21,268 bases of DNA from Candidatus Heimdallarchaeota archaeon (GCA_027016475.1 JALUTL010000371.1:1-21268); one strand, 5' to 3'. Shown: positions 8,565-15,327, numbered from the stretch's first letter. Notes: generated by a model from the letters alone, not told the origin. Made by a program: numbers and translations.

Positions 8565-8574
8565 AGTATATATG
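8565..8574 (+). promoter_or_regulatory. TATA box for the winged-helix/methyltransferase-like gene
   Basis: AGTATATATG lies about 30-33 nt before the GTG at 8603 and about 45 nt before the ATG at 8615, preceded by the purine-rich AAGAA as a possible BRE. This fits an archaeal promoter with a very short leader. Confidence 0.45.
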
Positions 8575-8602
8575 TTCCGAATCATACAGAAATTTGATAC
8601 TA

Positions 8603-9586
8603 GTGAGTGACCAAATGCCGGATACACTTCAATTGCTGGGACAGAATCGAGGGTATACAAGTGCTTGGGAATCACCCTTCGAAGGATTAGGGCTAGGATT
8701 TGTTGAATATGAGATTCTGAAATTAATCGGCTTTCTGAATCTTCAGACTGTCAATGAGATTTATGATGCAATTCTTCTAAAATTTCCTGCAGCATCAAAG
8801 TCAAAATCACAATTTTACCGTATTGTTGAAAGTTTGGAATCTTCTGGCTTCGTAAAGTCTTCAAAGGAAGGAAAAACAAAACATCTGTCGCTCACTCAGA
8901 AAGGCTTCAAAGAGTTAGGCAATTTAACTCGATACGTTTTTGACTTCCTGAGAGAACGTGTTGTTGCAGACGGGTTATGGAGAGACATGGTAGAGTATGT
9001 CATTCCCAGAACAGGCTGTCTGAGGAATAGCCAAATATTGTTTGCCGGGGCTCAATCATATGGCATAGCAACTTTGTTTAATGCATGCAGATCCTGCAAC
9101 AATCCAGCCTATCCCGATGAGGATTCACCATTTACACCGATATTTTTGAAATTGCCAGGAGCTGATACAACACCTTCCCCCTATGAAGAGCAGAAATTGC
9201 AAATCATTGACACCCCCAACCCTTTTGACTGGTTGCCAAAGAAAGACAGCATTGACGTGTTTTCTGGGATTGGAATACTCACAAAATTTGGACATGAGGT
9301 TCTGGATGAAGTACAAAGGGTGTTGAAACCTGAAGGAATTGCAATATTTATTGAACCAGTCAAAACAACACCAAACATTATTTTTACAATCTACAATCAG
9401 TTAATTGCAGTCAATTCGGTGGAAACAGCCAAACAATGGGTCATTGAAAAAAGCAACCCAAATGTACTGAACAAGAAATATCTCATTAGGTTAATCAGAG
9501 AACATTTTGAGGAAATTTACCCTTTGGAGGACACTTTGTTGCAAGTGGTCATCGCAAAAAGACCAAAATCAAAGAAGAATGATTGA
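8603..9586 (+). CDS. Winged-helix protein fused to a degenerate methyltransferase-like domain (predicted transcription regulator)
   Basis: The N-terminal part, about residues 25-110, looks like a PadR/MarR-type winged helix: LGFVEYEILKLIGFLNLQT, then SKSQFYRIVESLESSGFVK as the recognition helix, then a wing KEGKTKHLSLTQKG. The rest resembles a class I methyltransferase core: QILFAGAQSYGIATLF where motif I would be, and IDVFSGIGILTKFGHEVLDEVQRVLKPEGIAIFIEP as strand 4 to strand 5. The glycine-rich SAM loop is poor, so it may sense a ligand rather than methylate. The start is GTG 8603 or ATG 8615; the frame is open further upstream (to 8477), but that part covers the TATA box and palindrome and is unlikely to be coding. 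Divergent from the MMPL transporter, which is its likely target. Confidence 0.75.
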   Translation: MSDQMPDTLQLLGQNRGYTSAWESPFEGLGLGFVEYEILKLIGFLNLQTVNEIYDAILLKFPAASKSKSQFYRIVESLESSGFVKSSKEGKTKHLSLTQKGFKELGNLTRYVFDFLRERVVADGLWRDMVEYVIPRTGCLRNSQILFAGAQSYGIATLFNACRSCNNPAYPDEDSPFTPIFLKLPGADTTPSPYEEQKLQIIDTPNPFDWLPKKDSIDVFSGIGILTKFGHEVLDEVQRVLKPEGIAIFIEPVKTTPNIIFTIYNQLIAVNSVETAKQWVIEKSNPNVLNKKYLIRLIREHFEEIYPLEDTLLQVVIAKRPKSKKND

Positions 9587-9628
9587 ACCAATTTTTGAAG
9601 AAAATAGTTCAGACTTCTTTTTGGTTCA
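9584..9628 (+). terminator. Imperfect hairpin after the winged-helix gene
   Basis: The arms TGAACCAA (9584-9591, starting at the stop codon) and TTGGTTCA (9621-9628) pair perfectly. Inside them GAAG (9597-9600) can pair with CTTC (9614-9617), separated by T-rich internal loops. A folded 3' end or terminator is plausible; archaeal termination mostly needs U-runs, and TTTTT and TTTTT runs are present. Confidence 0.35.
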
Positions 9629-9833
9629 GATAACGAGGAAGGAACCTAGGAGTTTGATTTAATGTTTCATTCTGACACTTGATATGGCATTAGTACCACA
9701 GCGCCATCAAGAAATAGTCAATCGTGAATTCCTTATAAATTGTTAATCAGCAAGAGAAATCAACAGGAGTTAAAATCCAGATAATTCATAAGGATGTAGA
9801 AAATCGAATATTCTGAAATTGTGAGCGGATTAA
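9629..9833. other. Intergenic stretch without a recognisable gene
   Basis: This is most of the largest gene-free gap in the window (about 247 bp between the flanking stop codons). It contains a TATA-like CCTTATAAAT at 9731-9740 on the plus strand but no plus-strand gene behind it, and no tRNA-like fold was seen. It may hold the 3' ends of the two convergent units, or a small RNA. Confidence 0.4.
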
Positions 9834-10244
9834 TCAAAATGGATTCTCGAACTCGGAAAGGACATGCTGAATTGCCAATGGATCTCCTCCAGAAATCTTT
9901 CTTCCAACTTCTTCCAAATGGTCCCAAGGATGTTGACTGAAATCATTTATTGGATCATTTGTTCCTACCAAGAGCCATGATGAATCAGAGAGTTTGGAGT
10001 AAAAAATCTGAATATCTGATGAGTTGGAAGGTATATCCATCTTTGATTGGGAAGTGTGAGCAAACTTGTCTGAAAATGATTCGATAATTGTGTCTACAAG
10101 TGTTTGGTCATCCATCAGTGTTTCTGGAGAGGAAAAGTACTGCTCGAAAAGCGGAAAGCCTTTTGAAGAGACAACAACATAAAATATTATCATTATTTCG
10201 CCATAAAATACATCATATCTAAATGTGTGCATAATTTTTGTCAT
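9834..10244 (-). CDS. Small protein resembling a longin/roadblock-like domain
   Basis: A 136-aa protein. After a short lead it reads IIFYVVVSSKGFPLFEQYF (19-37), then a helix LVDTIIESFSDKF (49-61), then IQIFYSKLSDSSWLLVGTN (78-96) and a closing helix. This order (beta-hairpin with 'G-P-L-F', helix, beta-strands ending in 'W-LLVGT', helix) resembles the small longin/roadblock-like proteins common in Asgard genomes, which act as platforms for small GTPases. The likeness is by eye only and the family is not proven. The ATG overlaps the stop of the upstream TlpA-like gene as ATGA, so the two are co-transcribed and translationally coupled. No signal peptide is obvious, so it would be cytosolic while its operon partner is outside. 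Confidence 0.6.
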   Translation of the reverse strand: MTKIMHTFRYDVFYGEIMIIFYVVVSSKGFPLFEQYFSSPETLMDDQTLVDTIIESFSDKFAHTSQSKMDIPSNSSDIQIFYSKLSDSSWLLVGTNDPINDFSQHPWDHLEEVGRKISGGDPLAIQHVLSEFENPF

Positions 10245-10885
10245 TCAATGTTACGGATTGCGTTGTATTTTCTCAATATACGAAAGAAAATGACAAGAAC
10301 AGACGCGAGCAGCAATGAAGAGACTGTAAGCCTTATTGTCGATTCAGATAAAGGGTTGGTTGTCCCTTCTGAATTTGCAGAAATTGAATTGTTTGTTGGA
10401 GGGAGATAGTCATCTAAAATGGCCAGAAACTGATTTGCGGTTTGAGCTTCCGTAGGCATGATGGTTCGAACCAGTGAGCCCGCTTCATCAAACAAGAAGT
10501 ATGTCGGAATAATTGTGACATTAAATGTATCAAGAAAATCCAAGTTGTTATCAATGCCCATATTCCAAACAATGTCGTATGTATTTTGGAGATTCAACAA
10601 TGTATCCCTATCATCGGTTTGGGGTGACACTGAAAGAGACAAGAGGTTCATCACTGACTGTTTTTGACGATATACCTCTGAAAGATGGGGAAAGGATTTC
10701 AAACATGGTCCACACCATGATGCCATGGCATCGACCATCAAGAACTTACCCTCAAAGATATTAAAGTTATATACATTACCATCAAGCCCCATAAATTCAA
10801 GATTCAATTTGTATGCAGATCCGCTAGTCAATGAGCTCATAAGCATTGTAATAGTGATAAGGGAGAATACAACTCTCTTTTGCAT
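10241..10885 (-). CDS. Membrane-tethered TlpA/ResA-like thioredoxin-fold protein
   Basis: A secreted thiol-disulfide oxidoreductase. Residues 1-24 form a signal peptide or N-terminal anchor (basic MQKR, then a hydrophobic run to SGSA). The thioredoxin domain carries WCGPC with Cys58 and Cys61, preceded by FLMVDAMAS, and the cis-proline motif TIIPTYFLFDEAG with Pro127. A Ser/Asn-rich linker leads to a C-terminal TM helix (about 184-202) with a basic FRILRKY tail, so the active site faces outward. This layout matches TlpA/ResA-type proteins that reduce or oxidise Cys pairs in exported proteins. The start is ATG 10885; a TTG one codon earlier is also possible. TTTAATAC sits about 25 nt upstream as a TATA box. 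The stop overlaps the start of the longin-like gene. Confidence 0.85.
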   Translation of the reverse strand: MQKRVVFSLITITMLMSSLTSGSAYKLNLEFMGLDGNVYNFNIFEGKFLMVDAMASWCGPCLKSFPHLSEVYRQKQSVMNLLSLSVSPQTDDRDTLLNLQNTYDIVWNMGIDNNLDFLDTFNVTIIPTYFLFDEAGSLVRTIMPTEAQTANQFLAILDDYLPPTNNSISANSEGTTNPLSESTIRLTVSSLLLASVLVIFFRILRKYNAIRNIE

Positions 10886-10901
10886 CAAAAAGGTATAGGA
10901 A

Positions 10902-10915
10902 ACAAAGTATTAAAC
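10902..10915 (-). promoter_or_regulatory. TATA box of the TlpA-like/longin-like operon
   Basis: On the minus strand GGTTTAATACTTTG is centred about 24 nt before the ATG at 10885, the distance expected for a leaderless archaeal transcript. It lies in the short gap after the UbiA gene, so this operon probably has its own promoter. Confidence 0.4.
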
Positions 10916-10932
10916 CTCTACCCTTATGATCA

Positions 10933-11841
10933 TCAGAATGAAAAAAATCTCTTTGTAATTTCAACCATTGTAACTAACACTACTGCAACCAGTAGAATTC
11001 TTAGCATTTTCAATTTCACAGAAAATGCAAGTTCCGATTGGGGGTTTAAGATTAATTTTAAGCAAAGTGCAATTAGGCTAGCATCAACGACTAGGAAAAG
11101 AATTGCAGTAAACGGGTCGTTTTGAAACTGTAAAATTAAGGGGATTGTAGCAAGAACTCCTACAAATACAATAATGCTTCCCATTATTGCAGCAACTTTT
11201 TCTCCATACTTGACTGCGATCGTTTTTACACCATACTCCTTGTCTCCCTCTACGTCATAAATTCCTTTAAAGACTTCCCGACCCCAAATTGTACATAGGA
11301 CGAACAAACCAACACCTTCGACCAAAGGAGTCAGTCCATTGTTGATCAGAAGATCAGCATAAAGAAATAAAGCGTATGGCGAAAATCCAACAATGAAATT
11401 TCCCACTAGTCCATATTTTTTGAACCATTTGTTATATGAATCTAGTAATAGAGAGTTACCCAAGGCCCAAAGTGCTGAAAATGGCATTTTTGAAGTGAAA
11501 TAGTCTATTGTAGCACCACTTGCTACTGCAAAAATAAGGAGCAGATAAGCGAAAAATTTGGCTTCGGATGATTTCAGTAATCCTGAAGGGAGCGGACGGT
11601 AGGAAGCATTGATTTTATCAATTTCAATATCTACAATATCATTATGCACCATTGCATGGGCCGTGGTAAAAAAAGCGGCCGAAGCTGCAAACAAATATGC
11701 TTGCCATGGGATTTCAACATTTTTTGAGTTTGCAAAGAACATAGCATATACAACTGCAATAGCTGCCGTGATGCTATTTGGAGGACGCATCATCCAAAAT
11801 AGCCCCTCAAACTTGTTGGAATGAGGTTTCCGATTTACCAT
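10933..11841 (-). CDS. UbiA-family prenyltransferase, probably digeranylgeranylglyceryl phosphate synthase
   Basis: An integral-membrane prenyltransferase of 302 aa. It shows both Mg-diphosphate motifs of the UbiA superfamily: HNDIVDIEIDKIN (Asn67, Asp68, Asp71, Asp75) followed by RPLPSG, and YDVEGDKEYGVKT (Asp196, Asp200). About eight or nine TM helices surround them. The first motif with 'EIDKIN..YRPLPSG' and the second with 'DVEGD...G.KT' closely match archaeal DGGGP synthase, which adds the second geranylgeranyl chain to sn-glycerol-1-phosphate in ether-lipid synthesis. Other archaeal UbiA enzymes (chlorophyll/quinone type) remain possible. The ATG at 11841 has an upstream AGAGGGG at SD spacing and a GTTTAAAC palindrome/TATA-like element about 34 nt upstream. 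Confidence 0.9.
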   Translation of the reverse strand: MVNRKPHSNKFEGLFWMMRPPNSITAAIAVVYAMFFANSKNVEIPWQAYLFAASAAFFTTAHAMVHNDIVDIEIDKINASYRPLPSGLLKSSEAKFFAYLLLIFAVASGATIDYFTSKMPFSALWALGNSLLLDSYNKWFKKYGLVGNFIVGFSPYALFLYADLLINNGLTPLVEGVGLFVLCTIWGREVFKGIYDVEGDKEYGVKTIAVKYGEKVAAIMGSIIVFVGVLATIPLILQFQNDPFTAILFLVVDASLIALCLKLILNPQSELAFSVKLKMLRILLVAVVLVTMVEITKRFFSF

Positions 11842-11870
11842 ACTGACCCCTCTGCAATAACGGACTTATT

Positions 11871-11880
11871 AGTTTAAACT
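11871..11880 (-). promoter_or_regulatory. Palindromic TATA-like element upstream of the UbiA gene
   Basis: AGTTTAAACT is a perfect 10-bp palindrome centred about 34 nt before the ATG. It could be the core promoter of the prenyltransferase gene; a Shine-Dalgarno-like GAGGGG also lies 5 nt before the ATG, consistent with a short leader. Confidence 0.35.
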
Positions 11881-11937
11881 TGCTTCTCATGTCAAATGAC
11901 ACCATGTTTTTCGTAGGTTGACAAAAGGCAATTGAAG

Positions 11938-12666
11938 CTATATCCAATAGGGAGAAAAAGGTATTCCAATCATTATGACTATAAGCCAAAAAAGTAGAAA
12001 GAAAATCTGAATAAACAACCTTCTTTCCTGAGGAAATGAAATTTTTCTTATGTTCCCGACTACAAAGCCCACCAGCCCCAATGGACCTAAAGTAGCAAGG
12101 TATATGATTCGAAGAAGTACAGGGCCTTTGTTTGGTGCAATGCCAAATGAAATGAGCAATATAGTCAGTACAAGTACAGAGAAAGTAATTAAAATGATGA
12201 TTATCAGATATGCTCCGGCATATAGCTCGAAAGGATTTCCTTTCTCTTTCTGTTTTTGAATCCATTTGACAGCCAAGAATATGAAAAGGAAAGGGGGAAA
12301 CAATGATAGTGCAAAAATAAGAACCATATCGTTTCTTGTCAAGTCATAACTGTTCCTCGAATTTCTTGCCCATGTCAGTAAAATGAGAGAGAGGAATACG
12401 AGCACAAAAAGTATAGGGTTTGGAAAGACTACAGTTGAATCTAAAGAGATGGGAGATATCCCATTTACCAAAAATACAAAGAAAATAGACGTCATATGTA
12501 TATCGTAGAATAATGGATAGTCCAACCACGCCTTTACTTTTTCTTCGAATGTGTCCTGCACACTCAACAAATATTCAACTATTTTTTTAGGTATATGATG
12601 GGAAGCAGACAAATCACAATTTTGTGGGATGAAATCCTTAAGCTGTCCCATGACTGTTGCAAACAC
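11938..12666 (-). CDS. Multi-pass membrane protein of unknown function
   Basis: Not recognised. The 242-aa protein starts with about 50 soluble residues containing an amphipathic KKIVEYLLSVQDTFEEKVKAW, followed by hydrophobic segments at about 58-76, 84-98, 113-133, 149-170, 183-203 and 219-240, so about six TM helices. Short basic loops (WARNSRNSYD, WIQKQKEKGNP, NIRKISFPQERR) fall on what would be the cytoplasmic side. No catalytic motif was seen. The start is a GTG at 12666 or the ATG at 12651. It is transcribed toward the UbiA gene with a 96-bp gap, so a common transcript is possible, but UbiA appears to have its own promoter. It is divergent from the unknown gene at 12836. Confidence 0.7.
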   Translation of the reverse strand: MFATVMGQLKDFIPQNCDLSASHHIPKKIVEYLLSVQDTFEEKVKAWLDYPLFYDIHMTSIFFVFLVNGISPISLDSTVVFPNPILFVLVFLSLILLTWARNSRNSYDLTRNDMVLIFALSLFPPFLFIFLAVKWIQKQKEKGNPFELYAGAYLIIIILITFSVLVLTILLISFGIAPNKGPVLLRIIYLATLGPLGLVGFVVGNIRKISFPQERRLFIQIFFLLFWLIVIMIGIPFSPYWI

Positions 12667-12761
12667 AACCCCAGCAACTCCGAATTTCGAACAACTGATC
12701 CATTTCTCTTTAAAAATGCTGTTCTCTTTCCTGATTAAAAAGATATATGTAGAAGAAATAA

Positions 12762-12771
12762 ACTTATAAGT
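12762..12771 (+). promoter_or_regulatory. Possible TATA element (ACTTATAAGT palindrome) in the divergent gap
   Basis: ACTTATAAGT is a perfect 10-bp palindrome in the 169-bp gap between the membrane-protein gene and the gene at 12836. It could be the TATA box of the plus-strand gene, leaving a leader of about 45 nt, or serve either direction. A second AT-rich stretch, ATATATG at 12744-12750, could serve the minus-strand gene. Confidence 0.35.
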
Positions 12772-12835
12772 GCAGAAAATAATTTACCTTAGTTTGTCCA
12801 TGATTCGGACACTATGGTTCGAGATGGTGTAAGAT

Positions 12836-13453
12836 ATGCTGGATATGCTCATTAAAGTCGAAACAGAAATCAAGGAAACAATTCGTAATGCACAAAATTC
12901 TAGGCATGTCTTTAGGCATGAATCAGGACGAAGAGTTGTTCTTTCTGAAGTTATGGAGCATGGTGTTTCTGACGGTCCGCTTATTGGTGCTTTGGCAATA
13001 TTCTATGCACCAGGCCAATTTATGACATTGGACAGGATCATTTCAAAGAACCAGAAATTTAAGAAACAAAGGAGAATTATTTACTATCTCGATTCTCGAG
13101 CAGGACAAATCGGATCAACGATTTTGCTTGAATTGCTTAAAATACAAGATGGAGAATTGTTCAGCAAGGCAAACTTCGTCCAAAAGATTGACAAATCGTA
13201 TTTCAAGGACTTTACGGTATCGTCAGGAGAAATCAATGAAGCTTTGTCGCGCATGTTCCGTAAGACAATGAAGAGCTTTTTTGGGATAAACGGAAGATTC
13301 TTTACAAGAAAGCCATTTTCTGTCTATTTCAAGGAAATTAAGACGAACGCAGCAACCTTCGAAAAGAATCCGTATGAAAGCAGAAAACAAGAGATTGACA
13401 TGCAAGTTGACAATTTCATTCGAAAGTTGAACAAGACACAGTCCTATCATTGA
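12836..13453 (+). CDS. Unknown basic soluble protein upstream of the small GTPase gene
   Basis: Not recognised. The 205-aa protein has no signal peptide or TM segment. The N-terminal helix (MLIKVETEIKETIRNAQ) is followed by RHESGRRVVLSEVMEHG and a hydrophobic core LIGALAIFYAPGQ, then a strongly basic region (KNQKFKKQRR) and a C-terminal part rich in Lys, Arg and Phe (FRKTMKSFFGINGRFFTRKP). The basic, aromatic character would fit a protein that binds nucleic acid or acidic membrane, but this is only a guess from composition. A stop codon just upstream in frame at 12830 fixes the start near ATG 12836, which is preceded by a weak GGTGT. The gene is same-strand and 143 bp before the GTPase gene; a 9-bp inverted repeat separates them. 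Confidence 0.75.
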   Translation: MLDMLIKVETEIKETIRNAQNSRHVFRHESGRRVVLSEVMEHGVSDGPLIGALAIFYAPGQFMTLDRIISKNQKFKKQRRIIYYLDSRAGQIGSTILLELLKIQDGELFSKANFVQKIDKSYFKDFTVSSGEINEALSRMFRKTMKSFFGINGRFFTRKPFSVYFKEIKTNAATFEKNPYESRKQEIDMQVDNFIRKLNKTQSYH

Positions 13454-13509
13454 AAACAGAATTTCTCCCCTATGTGGTCATTTTGTGCCTATGTGTTAAT
13501 TTCTGTTTT
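13453..13509 (+). terminator. Inverted repeat after the unknown gene at 12836
   Basis: AAAACAGAA (13453-13461) and TTCTGTTTT (13501-13509) are a perfect 9-bp inverted repeat around a 39-nt loop, starting at the stop codon of the upstream gene and followed by TCTTTTC. The loop contains CCTATGTG twice (13469-13476 and 13488-13495). It may mark a transcript end, or be a regulatory region for the GTPase gene. Confidence 0.3.
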
Positions 13510-13549
13510 GTCTTTTCAAAAGCAGGATTCAGACACATTTTTATTTGAA

Positions 13550-13560
13550 CGCATATTATA
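13550..13560 (+). promoter_or_regulatory. TATA box of the small GTPase gene
   Basis: CGCATATTATA lies about 40 nt before the ATG at 13597, giving a short leader of about 10-15 nt if transcription starts 25-30 nt downstream. It suggests the GTPase has its own promoter rather than being read only from the upstream gene. Confidence 0.4.
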
Positions 13561-13596
13561 TTCTTTAAGGAAAGCTAAAGAAGTAGTCGATGCTAT

Positions 13597-14529
13597 ATGA
13601 GTGGAAAGCAATTCATATTTAAGATTCTGTTGACTGGAGATGGAGCAGTCGGTAAAACCTCCATTCGAGAAAGGTACATGGGAAAGGGATTTCAGGGAAG
13701 CTATTTGAAAACAATCGGAGCTGACTTTGCCTCAAAAAAGGTACAAATAGATAACAATGCCATAACCTACCAAATTTTTGACCTTGCGGGCCAAGATGCT
13801 TATGTAGCTGCAAGAAGTTCATTCTACAAGGGTGGGCAGGCGGCCTTTCTTGTATTTGATGTACAAGACCCTCAAACTTTGACTAACCTTTCCACATGGG
13901 TTAAGGACTGTATGGAGAACTCAGGTGGAACAATTCAAACATTCATAATTTTGGGAAACAAAGCAGATTTGGTCGAAACTCGTCAAGTGTCCAATGAAAT
14001 GGCAGTTGAGTTTATTCAGCATTTGGTTGCCCAAACAGGTCTGACTTTCTATTACATGGAAACTTCTGCAAAAACAGGCAAGAACATTGAACTTGCCTTT
14101 GATTTGATGGGAAAGAGACTGTTGAAAAAGCACAATATAGAAATTGATATCAATCTTCCTGATGAGGTTTATGAGATCGGTCCCGGTATGGGAAGCGGAA
14201 ACGTTGAAAAGGAAGTCGCAGAAGCAGTTGAGACTGTTGTTCAGGCATCGGATGCTTTAATCGGAGGCATATATACAGAATCCAACATCCTCAATGAAAG
14301 AGTTTCAAAGCTCGAAAAGGCTGTTGTGAAGTTAGCCAAGAAAACAGACCTCATCGATCAAAAACTGACAAAATTGGTCCATATTGTCAAAGGGATAGTT
14401 GCAGGTGAAAAAGAGGATTTGAGCTCATTGGAGCAACCATCAGACGTTCAAGATGACGAGGAGAATGCAGAAGAAGACAAGAAGAAGAAACAACAGGAGT
14501 TTGGCGTTCCTCCAATTCCCAAAAAATAG
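13597..14529 (+). CDS. Ras/Rab-like small GTPase with C-terminal coiled-coil and acidic extension
   Basis: A 310-aa protein. Residues 8-180 are a complete Ras-superfamily G domain: P-loop GDGAVGKTS (14-22, Lys20), switch I Thr39 in YLKTIGADF, DLAGQ (62-66, with the catalytic-type Gln66), NKAD (121-124) and ETSAK (155-159). The TIG.DF switch I, DxAGQ and ETSAK are closest to Rab/Ras rather than to bacterial MglA. The remaining 130 residues are unusual: a linker, a predicted coiled coil with heptad-like ERVSKLEKAVVKLAKKTDL, an Asp/Glu-rich stretch, a Lys-rich run and a short VPPIPKK tail. There is no C-terminal Cys, so no prenylation site; any membrane link must be indirect. The stop TAG abuts the stop of the convergent gene. 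Such GTPases are abundant in Asgard archaea. Confidence 0.93.
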   Translation: MSGKQFIFKILLTGDGAVGKTSIRERYMGKGFQGSYLKTIGADFASKKVQIDNNAITYQIFDLAGQDAYVAARSSFYKGGQAAFLVFDVQDPQTLTNLSTWVKDCMENSGGTIQTFIILGNKADLVETRQVSNEMAVEFIQHLVAQTGLTFYYMETSAKTGKNIELAFDLMGKRLLKKHNIEIDINLPDEVYEIGPGMGSGNVEKEVAEAVETVVQASDALIGGIYTESNILNERVSKLEKAVVKLAKKTDLIDQKLTKLVHIVKGIVAGEKEDLSSLEQPSDVQDDEENAEEDKKKKQQEFGVPPIPKK

Positions 14530-15327
14530 CTAAATAGAGACAATTTTGTCCTTGATAACATCCACGGCAAAAAACTTATCCAATGAGTTTTCTATTGCCA
14601 TTTTTGCGGTTTGTTGGTTTAGTGAACCAAATATCTGCAAATCTTTTTCATATTGATCCACAATTTTTAGGGGCTCAAGGGGGTCAGAAACATCTAGGCC
14701 AAATTGGCGGGCAATATCCTCCACCTCAAGTGAACTGCTGCCCCATAGGAGGTTCTCTCTAATGTATCTGTTTAAATCAATGGCATTAGTTCTGAATTGT
14801 TCATCGAGATATACTAAATTATACTCCAAGAATTTTTGTTGAAGTGTTTCAAAACTGTTTGGATGGCGAGACACAAGAATCAAGGGTCTTTCCGTTTTTT
14901 CGTTACACATTTTCAAGTGATTTGAAAGTCGACTTAGCAAATGCTTTTCCTGGATTGGAACACCAAAGGACACCCAATGCACGATTTTGATGCCATTGTC
15001 GACTCCAACTAACCAAACTTTATCTCCAAACTTTGGCGACAGAAATACATTGATGTAGATCGGACTCCTGGGAAAAGGAAGCAATGAAGGAAGTCCGTCC
15101 TGTACCAATATTGATGCCTCCCTCAGTGCAAGCATTGCGGTTTGGATATCAATGCCTAATTCGATGGATAAATCGTATGGATCTAATTTGCAGAATTGAA
15201 GAAGGTCATGGTATTTTTTTTCAATCAATAGTTCTTTTTGATTTGAATCGAGCGTAGTCAAAAGATTCACACTCAATGGTTTTCTAATTGAATTCAGGAT
15301 TGAATGAATGTCTATAGATTGTGTCAT
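14530..15327 (-). CDS. Unknown soluble protein, possibly HhH plus degenerate RNase H-like domain
   Basis: Not firmly recognised. The 265-aa protein has no TM segment. Residues about 38-75 (YHDLLQFCKLDPYDLSIELG then TAMLALREASILVQ) look like helix-hairpin-helix-type helices. After LPSLLPFPRSP a beta-rich stretch follows: IYINVFLSPKFGDKVWLVGVDN, then KIVHWVSFG and helices. This resembles the entry to RNase_H_2-type nuclease domains, where a 'DIE' motif normally sits in the first strand, but here that motif is absent, so an active nuclease is unlikely. The C-terminus (about 195-265) is helical. The start is ATG 15327. Its stop is directly adjacent, tail to tail, to the GTPase stop. It is followed upstream by a metallophosphoesterase on the same strand (77-bp gap), so the two may share a transcript. 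Confidence 0.7.
   Translation of the reverse strand: MTQSIDIHSILNSIRKPLSVNLLTTLDSNQKELLIEKKYHDLLQFCKLDPYDLSIELGIDIQTAMLALREASILVQDGLPSLLPFPRSPIYINVFLSPKFGDKVWLVGVDNGIKIVHWVSFGVPIQEKHLLSRLSNHLKMCNEKTERPLILVSRHPNSFETLQQKFLEYNLVYLDEQFRTNAIDLNRYIRENLLWGSSSLEVEDIARQFGLDVSDPLEPLKIVDQYEKDLQIFGSLNQQTAKMAIENSLDKFFAVDVIKDKIVSI

Noticed and set aside
8477..8602. N-terminal extension of the winged-helix gene
   Set aside because: It would translate across the TATA box and the 16-bp palindrome and is poor in family-like sequence.
11807..12265. 152-aa minus-strand frame overlapping the membrane protein and UbiA start
   Set aside because: Composition is rich in Cys, His and Ser without a domain, and it competes with the membrane-protein frame that has clear TM helices.
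13469..13495. CCTATGTG direct repeat, considered as an operator or start of a repeat array
   Set aside because: Only two copies, with diverging surroundings; not enough for an array, and mentioned only inside the hairpin entry.
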